Part shown: positions 60,501 to 64,000 of the stretch, one piece after another
Layout: every line of letters begins with the position of its first letter
How positions within the stretch are numbered: position 1 is the first letter of the stretch
Origin: Clostridiales bacterium
GTDB taxonomy: Bacteria > Bacillota > Clostridia > Oscillospirales > Oscillospiraceae
Length of the DNA stretch: 64,000 nucleotides
Direction: 5' to 3'
Assembly: GCA_003150355.1 (NCBI GenBank)
Contig: QAMJ01000012.1
Span: 62,001-126,000 of the forward strand
Position numbers and translations under genes: made by a program
Notes under the pieces: model-generated
Databases searched by the model: none
Told to the model about the DNA's origin: nothing
Seen by the model: the letters and a program-made list of their open reading frames with translations, nothing else

Positions 60501-61591
60501 AGGCGCAGGGCTTCAAGGCGCTGCGCATCACAGCTGCCGAGGATGACGGAGATAACGCAGATGCTCTTTCCCTCCTCGGGTACGCCATCGCTCAGGTCGA
60601 GACGCGGCATAGGCCGTGGGCGCACCACGCGCATGAGGAGAAAATCCACCGCGGCCTTCACGAGCTCCGACACCGGCAGAAGCAGCAGCGCCGCAAGCCA
60701 AAGGCTGCCGAGGGAAAAGGAAATGCAGAGACTTATAAAAAGAGTGAGCAGGACATTCGCAGCGATATACAGCGCCGCGCCCCACCTGCCGGGCTCACGC
60801 AGCAGCAGGAAGCCGACATGGCGGTTTTCCGCCTGTGACTTTTCGATGAGCCCGGAAGCGAGGGTATGCTCCTCAACATCGCGCCGCGCGGCCATTATTT
60901 CAAGACGGCGAAGATACTCGGTCTTTGTCTCGCGATCCATTCTGGAATAATCCCCGGTGGGGTCGCGGGAAAGGATAGCGCTGCACACATCGACTGAATC
61001 AAGCAGGCGCTCCATGTCCATGGAGGAGAGCAGGCGCAGGGAGGAAAACAGCGCCTCAAGCTCCTGTGCGTAGGCTTCGGCGTCCGAGGAATTAAGCATA
61101 TCCCGGCAGGCGGCGGCAAGAGCCTGTATCACCGCGGCGCGCATGGCAGCAGGGAAAAGATACAGCTCGCAGCGGCGCAGCACCGTGACGCTCTGGAAAG
61201 CTTCGAGAAAGACACGGCAGCGCTGCTCGGTGAGTCTCCCATGCCCCGACTGCAGCAGGGTGCGGCAAAGCTCGGTGACGATGAGTCCATCGCGGCAGCG
61301 GCGCAGGGAGCGCGCACGGCGCAGCTCATCCTCGGCGGCGGGGCCTTCGCGCTGGACCATATACCAGTTATCAAGAAGCCACTCGCAGCCCGAGGGGACG
61401 GCAGGGGCGCCTGTATATCGGCGGTGGAGCGCGTCCCGGCAGCGGCGCAGCTCGCGGATGCTCTCATGCAGACGCAGCGCGGCCTCGGCACCGGACTGCG
61501 TGCCGGTGCTTTTTAGGAGCCGCGCGCAGGACACGGCGTAATCGGCGAGCCTTTCATTATCTATATAGGGTGCAAGGTTCATACTGTCCAT
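54566..61591 (-). CDS. Giant cyclic beta-1,2-glucan synthase-like protein (GT84-GH94)
   Basis: A 2341-residue protein, the largest gene in the window. Residues ~1-270 are helical; a membrane pair follows (~290-335); the GT84 glycosyltransferase domain carries LDADTR near 470 and QNRWIRGDW near 620; further membrane helices lie at ~660-810. The C-terminal half is a GH94 phosphorylase-type domain with YTGSGDWNDALDR near 2064 containing the general-acid Asp. This is the NdvB/Cgs layout, in which the GH94 part controls glucan length; proteobacterial versions are nearer 2800 residues. GGGAGA precedes the ATG at 61591. The product linkage is inferred from family. Confidence 0.85.
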   Translation of the reverse strand: MDSMNLAPYIDNERLADYAVSCARLLKSTGTQSGAEAALRLHESIRELRRCRDALHRRYTGAPAVPSGCEWLLDNWYMVQREGPAAEDELRRARSLRRCRDGLIVTELCRTLLQSGHGRLTEQRCRVFLEAFQSVTVLRRCELYLFPAAMRAAVIQALAAACRDMLNSSDAEAYAQELEALFSSLRLLSSMDMERLLDSVDVCSAILSRDPTGDYSRMDRETKTEYLRRLEIMAARRDVEEHTLASGLIEKSQAENRHVGFLLLREPGRWGAALYIAANVLLTLFISLCISFSLGSLWLAALLLLPVSELVKAAVDFLLMRVVRPRPMPRLDLSDGVPEEGKSICVISVILGSCDAQRLEALRLASRREGKNLSFGLLADLPGAATAETPRDAELLRDAQSAIDALNEKYGGGFYLFTRERSYNGESYSGRERKRGALIELARLLCGEDSELSVTGDEAALRGTRYIITLDADTRIYPGSLSLLIGAAMHPLCTPVIDEGSNVVVSGHAIIHPRIETELESANSTDFSLIFAGAGGCDPYCSLCGELYMDAFGSGGFAGKGLIDPKALLRCTAGRFPDGRILSHDALEGAYLRGAYMSDAEFSDAFPDKPLAYFKRQNRWIRGDWQNARWIFARELSDIDRFRLFDSLRRSLVAPLTFIAILCGFFLPAPGLALAAWAALLALLSSLFLSFIDRSLSRREHVRLKRHTRLLTGAGGAIVRTFMRLWLLPFEAWVSAAAILTALWRMLISHRKLLQWQTFAQTSGGEQLGENVRAMWVSVVTGVLLMAFSPVIIGKSAGFMWLLSPAAAAALALPAYKGAAIAARDRELLRSAMAACWRYLKDFSAAEDNFLPPDNFQEQPPTGAAHRTSPTNIGLALAAAAVSAECGIIPRKEAAGYISRAAATLEKMPRCMGHYYNWYDTRTLAPLSPPYISTVDSGNMYAGLLCAANALDTWGEAELSSRLRAIMAGMDFSPLYDRVRGLFYICYDTVNNAGSGGWYDLMASEAVLTSYIAVAKGDVPMRHWRALSRAQLQKDGYRGLASWTGTMFEYLMPALFLPLYRASLLFESSRFCLYVQKRRHFAGKPWGISESAFYSLDASLCYRYKAHGCPDLALKRGQESDMVISPYSSFLALAVDPIAAVRNLRRLRDIGAYGRWGYIEALDFTPGRCRRADGEQVRCYMAHHVSMSLLAAANAADGSCVQKLFMADASMAAYTLLLQEKLPDSSVVMRRDSSPVPERPRQHDKSRWELRGGEANAGAHACLLSNGAYSIRVTDDGNSAAFLGGCCVYDCRRPDDTLCLRLNGKKLLPSSGEYAWTLSEDHAAWSFEQNGAQYAVTLAAIDGELGELTEVQLRGAGRAELELGFRPVLAAPRDMESHSAYWKLGMTAQEGENFILLHRLPKGDKPGIWLCLACDHPANFTADEQGGAKALVSPYLRASVTVPQTRAGQAATLRFALCIGTDAQSARDGAARILASGAYGGSMPDAAAIHLGMNAAELGAAMELVLPLWRNVLSNAAPQSKLWRYGISGDLPIICCDGGAVETEKLLRRFCLLKSCGLDAELVYLTREQGEYLQPLLRHIGQVLAPVGLEALIGSPGGVFTAPLEAAETVKSRAAVVIGEAQKQYHPLHEPELSARRDVDAVPKYSWDNTEFTFEVNNTLPARIWQHIITNGSLGAIAADIGPAGLWYKNAREMPLIAPPGDIYDAGSPERLYVMHGGKPVSLFAANDGFACRVSYIPGCAEWEKEIGKNKIRTRLFIPQGLDARVLLIDGADRLPLIWELEPALGGKNGACLRIEEEPGLIRLSSPDSYYPGLQMLIGSSAELDAETDFIPAALRIKLSAGAETVLCCGCCTETELRELCVPDTTRSLLSAVSARWARLLGAFSLRCGDSAMEHYMNGWAVYQTVACRLEGRSSIYQSGGALGFRDQLQDSINLLLINRGYARERILDCCRHQYAEGDVLHWWHPHPDGDRGVRTRCSDDLLWLVWALCEYVEATGEEELCFIEEPYLSSPPLKDEEHDRYERPEKSVKSAAVLEHARAALECCIHRGFGKHGLPYTGSGDWNDALDRVGGESVWLGWFFAYCAARFAELLERLGADGAAHYRQYAAEAGSAADAAFNGKWYLRALYADGEALGGGERIDSVAQSWAVLSGFGSETRAASAMDSALFRLWDREHRLIRLLDPPYSDRESSPGYITGYGEGFRENGGQYTHGAIWLAIAALRLGRSAEGTAMLETLLPETHEERIYQAEPFVLPADISTARGHEGLAGWTWYTGSAGWYFRAVTRELLGLRMRDGRLYIESPVLPEFSVCWTDDAGRTHTIERSPDGITVDGKSYDGGGLP

Positions 61592-61723
61592 GATATTCTC
61601 CCGTGAAAAACAGTCGGGGCAAGGCCGCACGGTGCGGCAAAGCCTTATACGAAACAGTTTTTCCCAGTGCGGGGAATATATTCATAAAACACGGGGAATG
61701 GTGTTCTGAGTTGGATTTTTTGC

Positions 61724-61778
61724 TTGCCCTCTCCGACCTCGCTGCGCTCGGCCACCTCTCCCAGAGGGAGAGGCAAGG
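61724..61778. repeat. REP-like palindromic element
   Basis: On the minus strand: CCTTGCCTCTCCCTCTGGGA-type stem, then a GGCCGAGCGCAGCGAGGTC segment and GGAGAGGGCAA. The design matches the element at 36594-36644. It lies in the spacer between the glucan synthase start and the thiT leader (61592-62078), which otherwise holds only the thiT promoter, riboswitch and terminator. Confidence 0.7.
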
Positions 61779-61858
61779 GGGCTCGCACGGTACGCCAAAA
61801 TGGAGAGGCAAGGGATGCCTGCGGAGTGACTGGCAATTGGGCACTGTGAAACTGACTA

Positions 61859-61887
61859 TTGACACGGGGCATGCGGAGTAGTATTCT
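61859..61887 (+). promoter_or_regulatory. Promoter of the thiT riboswitch transcript
   Basis: TTGACA, 17-base spacer, TATTCT, about 15 bases before the riboswitch aptamer. Confidence 0.75.
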
Positions 61888-61901
61888 AAGCGTGCAATTG
61901 A

Positions 61902-61995
61902 ACACGGGGAGCTGGGTAGGCCCGGCTGAGATGAGATAAACATGAATCTCAAAACCCATGAACCTGATCCGGGTAATGCCGGCGTAGGAAACAGA
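61902..61995 (+). promoter_or_regulatory. TPP riboswitch (THI element)
   Basis: Conserved blocks in order: GGGAGCTGGGTAGGCCCGGC, GCTGAGATGAG, CTCAAAACCCATGAACCTGA, TCCGGGTAATGCCGGCGTAGG (last given in part of the aptamer). These match the TPP aptamer: the CTGAGA and ACCTGAT cores and the terminal GTAGGAAA. Binding of thiamine pyrophosphate should favour the downstream terminator and stop thiT expression. Confidence 0.95.
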
Positions 61996-62005
61996 GATGC
62001 TCTCC

Positions 62006-62038
62006 AAAGCCGCAGGATCGATATCCCGCGGCTTTTTT
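62006..62038 (+). terminator. Riboswitch-controlled terminator
   Basis: Stem AAAGCCGC/GCGGCTTT, extended by an inner GGAT/ATCC, followed by a T-run; it lies between the aptamer and thiT. Confidence 0.88.
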
Positions 62039-62078
62039 ACGTCCCTGCTTCCGATGGAAGAATTGGAGGAAAGAAAAA

Positions 62079-62651
62079 ATGAAAAGCAAAAGTCATCTCA
62101 AGCTCCGCGCCCTGTGCGAGGGCGCTGTCATGGTAGCGCTGGCGCAGGTGCTCAGCTATGTCAAGCTCTTTGAGCTGCCGCAGGGCGGCTCGGTCGGCAT
62201 AGGCATGCTGCCGATATTCATCTACTGCGCACGCTGGGGCTTTGGACCCGGTATGCTCGCGAGCATCGTATACAGCTTCCTGCAGCTGATGTTCGACGGC
62301 GGCTTTGCCATCGGCTGGCAGTCCGTCCTCGGCGATTATATCATCGCCTACTCCGTGCTCGGCGTTGCAGGGCTTTTCCACAAGAACAAGTACGGCCTGC
62401 TCATCGGCACTGCAGTCGGCTGCGCGGCGCGCTTCCTCGTGCACTACATCGTCGGCGCGACGGTGTGGGGCGAATATATGCCGGACACCTTCTTCGGCAT
62501 GACGATGACAACGCCCTGGTTCTACTCCGCGCTCTATAACGGCAGCTACATGCTCATCGACATGATCTTCTGCCTGCTCCTCGGCTGGCTCGCCTACACG
62601 CTGATCGGCAAATACATCCGCGGCGAGGATATCGAAGCGCTGAGCAAATAA
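62079..62651 (+). CDS. thiT: Energy-coupled thiamine transporter substrate-binding protein ThiT
   Basis: A 190-residue ECF-transporter S-component with six hydrophobic segments. Typical ThiT features: ALCEGAVMVALAQVLSYVKLF in helix 1 and GFGPGMLASIVYSFLQLMFDG (in part), the latter with the thiamine-binding L1 region, plus YNGSYMLIDMI late. It needs the shared EcfT/EcfA module encoded elsewhere. The upstream TPP riboswitch confirms the ligand. GGAGG precedes the ATG by 9 bases. Confidence 0.95.
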   Translation: MKSKSHLKLRALCEGAVMVALAQVLSYVKLFELPQGGSVGIGMLPIFIYCARWGFGPGMLASIVYSFLQLMFDGGFAIGWQSVLGDYIIAYSVLGVAGLFHKNKYGLLIGTAVGCAARFLVHYIVGATVWGEYMPDTFFGMTMTTPWFYSALYNGSYMLIDMIFCLLLGWLAYTLIGKYIRGEDIEALSK

Positions 62652-62669
62652 ATACCGCTTATCTCTACA

Positions 62670-62729
62670 TTTACCGGCCGTGATGTGCTATAATACCCTC
62701 AACAGGTATTATATGGCCGGTAAATTTTT
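62670..62729 (+). terminator. Nested palindrome and T-run between thiT and thiN, overlapping a promoter
   Basis: Outer arms TTTACCGGCC (62670-62679) and GGCCGGTAAA (62715-62724) enclose inner arms ATAATACC (62690-62697) and GGTATTAT (62705-62712), followed by TTTTTA. It looks like a thiT terminator. The inner arm also contains TATAAT (62689-62694) preceded by TGC, an extended -10 suitable for thiN. Confidence 0.65.
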
Positions 62730-62755
62730 ATGTCTTGGCCAAGAAAGGAGACTGC

Positions 62756-63403
62756 ATGAAAGGTCTGTGCGCGATAATTTCCGGCGGAGAATATTCGCCG
62801 ATGGACGATATAAAGGCGGCGGAGTACATCATCGCCTGCGACCGCGGGTACAGCTACGCTAAGCGCAGCGGCATTGTCCCCGACCTGCTGCTCGGCGACT
62901 TTGACTCCTACACGGGCAAGCTCCCCGAGGGCGCGGCAGTCGAACGCCTGCCGCGGGAAAAGGACGACACGGACACGATGCACGCGGTACGCCGTGCGCT
63001 GGAGCTGGGCTTTACGCGCATCAGCCTTTACTGCGCGCTCGGCGGGCGGCTCGACCATATGCTTGCAAACCTCCAGGCCGCATCCTATGCGGCGGAGCGC
63101 GGAGTGCCGGTGCAGCTGTTCAGCCGGGGCTGCGAAGCGTATATCTTCTCCGGCGGGAGCGTCCGCATCCCGGCGCGCGCGGGCTGCTCGCTGTCGGTGC
63201 TGTCGCTCTCCGACCGGTGCACGGGCGTGAGCATCACAGGTGTCAAGTACCCGGTCGAGCACGCGACGATAACAAACCGCTTCCCTATCGGCACGAGCAA
63301 CGAGTGGCGCGGCGAGGCACACATAAGCCTTGAGAGCGGCATAATGGCGGCACTGCTGTGCCGCATGCCGGGGAGCGATACCGCGGCGAAAACTTTCTGT
63401 TGA
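62756..63403 (+). CDS. thiN: Thiamine pyrophosphokinase
   Basis: A 215-residue enzyme that makes thiamine pyrophosphate from thiamine and ATP, completing the salvage route begun by ThiT. Motifs: IACDRGYSYA, PDLLLGDFDSY (Asp cluster), DDTDTMHAVRRALELG and LGGRLDHMLANL, all hallmarks of the ThiN/TPK family; C-terminal part includes IGTSNEWRG. The start at 62756 has AGGAG 6 bases upstream and gives the family N-terminus; a start seven codons earlier is less likely. Confidence 0.96.
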   Translation: MKGLCAIISGGEYSPMDDIKAAEYIIACDRGYSYAKRSGIVPDLLLGDFDSYTGKLPEGAAVERLPREKDDTDTMHAVRRALELGFTRISLYCALGGRLDHMLANLQAASYAAERGVPVQLFSRGCEAYIFSGGSVRIPARAGCSLSVLSLSDRCTGVSITGVKYPVEHATITNRFPIGTSNEWRGEAHISLESGIMAALLCRMPGSDTAAKTFC

Positions 63404-63429
63404 CAGGCTGAGATAATTTAGTATATAAT
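63400..63429 (+). promoter_or_regulatory. Promoter of rpmH-rnpA
   Basis: TTGACA (overlapping the thiN stop), 18-base spacer, TATAAT. Confidence 0.75.
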
Positions 63430-63430
63430 A

Positions 63431-63460
63431 ACCACTCGGCGGCACTGTCCGCCGAGTGGT
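63431..63460 (+). other. 12-bp hairpin at the 5' end of the rpmH transcript
   Basis: Arms ACCACTCGGCGG and CCGCCGAGTGGT with a 6-base loop start directly after the -10 box, so transcripts from that promoter would begin within or just before it. It may also terminate thiN read-through (TACTTTT follows), or be a ribosomal leader structure. Confidence 0.6.
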
Positions 63461-63524
63461 TACTTTTGTCAACTACTTCGGGCTTTGCCCGATGTTGAGT
63501 ATCAACCTGAAAGGAGTGCACATC

Positions 63525-63659
63525 ATGCTTCGTACCTACCAGCCCAAGAAGATCCAGCGCAAGAAGGAGCACGGCTTCCGCAAGAGAATGAAGACCGCTA
63601 ACGGCCGTAAGGTTCTTGCCCGCCGCAGAGCAAAGGGCAGAGCAAAGCTCAGCTACTGA
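63525..63659 (+). CDS. rpmH: 50S ribosomal protein L34
   Basis: A 44-residue, very basic protein with the complete L34 signature: [20 protein letters not shown], then [18 protein letters not shown]. It is at the family's usual length. The start at 63525 has AAGGAG 9 bases upstream; an upstream in-frame ATG lies in the leader. rpmH is followed by rnpA, the normal bacterial order; dnaA, often upstream on the other strand near the origin, is not present here. Confidence 0.98.
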   Translation: MLRTYQPKKIQRKKEHGFRKRMKTANGRKVLARRRAKGRAKLSY

Positions 63660-63765
63660 GACACCCCCGGTGAAGCAGGTTTATCGAGAATAATTTTTAG
63701 GGCGGAGTGATCCGCCCTTTAGGTGTTTGTCCGGATAACCGGGCAGACAGGCAGGAGAGCGACTT

Positions 63766-64000
63766 TTGGACGCCAGATGCACGCTAAAAAAGAACAGTGA
63801 TTTCCGCCGGCTCTACTCCAAAGGCAAAAGCGCGGTCACGCCGTATATGGTGGTGTACTGCCGCCGCAGCCGCGAGGCGCACAACCGCACGGGCTACACC
63901 GTGTCCACAAAGCTCGGGCACGCCGTCATCCGCAACAGGGTGCGCCGCAGGCTCCGGGAGATCTACCGGCTCAATGCCCCTGCCCTGAAAACGGGCTACG
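63766..64000 (+). CDS. rnpA: Ribonuclease P protein component (partial, runs off the window)
   Basis: The first 78 codons of RnpA, the protein subunit that helps RNase P mature tRNA 5' ends. Recognisable: LKKNSDFRRLYSKGKS near the start, the central VVYCRRS strand, GYTVSTKLGHAVIRNRVRR and RRLREIYR, containing the RNR motif that contacts RNase P RNA. The start is a TTG with AGGAG 8 bases upstream. It follows rpmH by 106 bases. The gene continues past base 64000. Confidence 0.95.
   Translation, partial: MDARCTLKKNSDFRRLYSKGKSAVTPYMVVYCRRSREAHNRTGYTVSTKLGHAVIRNRVRRRLREIYRLNAPALKTGY

Overview
The window looks like a chromosomal segment of a GC-rich Clostridia-type Firmicute, most plausibly an uncultured gut Oscillospirales-like lineage (an inference from gene content; no rRNA is present). 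Supporting signs are the redox repressor Rex, two YtrA-type GntR/ABC cassettes, a YmfF/YmfH-like M16 peptidase pair, lipoproteins with clear lipoboxes, ABC sugar uptake without a local ATPase, a ThiT/ThiN thiamine unit under a TPP riboswitch, strong AGGAGG-type ribosome binding sites with frequent GTG/TTG starts, and rpmH-rnpA at the right end. No insertion sequence, prophage, CRISPR array or rRNA was seen.

Layout. 0-8 kb (minus strand): a partial membrane-anchored protein, an SDR oxidoreductase, a large lipoprotein, a decayed MMPL exporter fragment running into an HD-domain gene, LOG and ATL genes, a 19-codon mini-gene with its own promoter and terminator, and a YtrA-ABC cassette. 8-17 kb (plus strand): housekeeping genes trmB, xth, dusB, an ECF sigma/anti-sigma pair, rex, a HAD phosphatase, mnmE, a CAT-like acetyltransferase and tRNA-Ser(GCU). 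17.4-26.9 kb: a sialic-acid catabolism locus arranged as two divergent arms (epimerase-RpiR regulator-ABC transporter-aldolase to the left; ROK kinase-SGNH hydrolase-YesL protein to the right), with matching palindromes at its promoters. 27-35 kb (minus strand): HtrA protease, a second YtrA-ABC cassette, a tight J-domain/DUF5685/zinc-ribbon operon and ddl.

35.3-40.6 kb is an accessory island of eight small co-directional genes, several resembling immunity-type families (DUF4279, DUF4259/Imm26-like, small membrane proteins), with no toxin gene, palindromic repeats and a scar of a lost DUF4279 gene start. 40.6-43.6 kb is a three-component membrane glycosylation set (GtrA, GT2, GT-C). 43.7-50.3 kb is a sugar-acid locus: aldolase-superfamily enzyme, enolase-superfamily dehydratase, fused TAXI-type TRAP transporter, IclR regulator and YhcH-type protein. 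50.5-54.5 kb carries lgt and an M16 peptidase pair. 54.6-61.6 kb is one giant cyclic beta-glucan synthase-like gene. The right end holds TPP riboswitch-thiT-thiN and rpmH-rnpA.

The most notable non-coding signal is a ~200 bp intergenic element present twice (1086-1285 and 26987-27184), whose predicted stems are conserved while several differences fall in hairpin loops. One copy sits between two identical 36 bp terminator hairpins.
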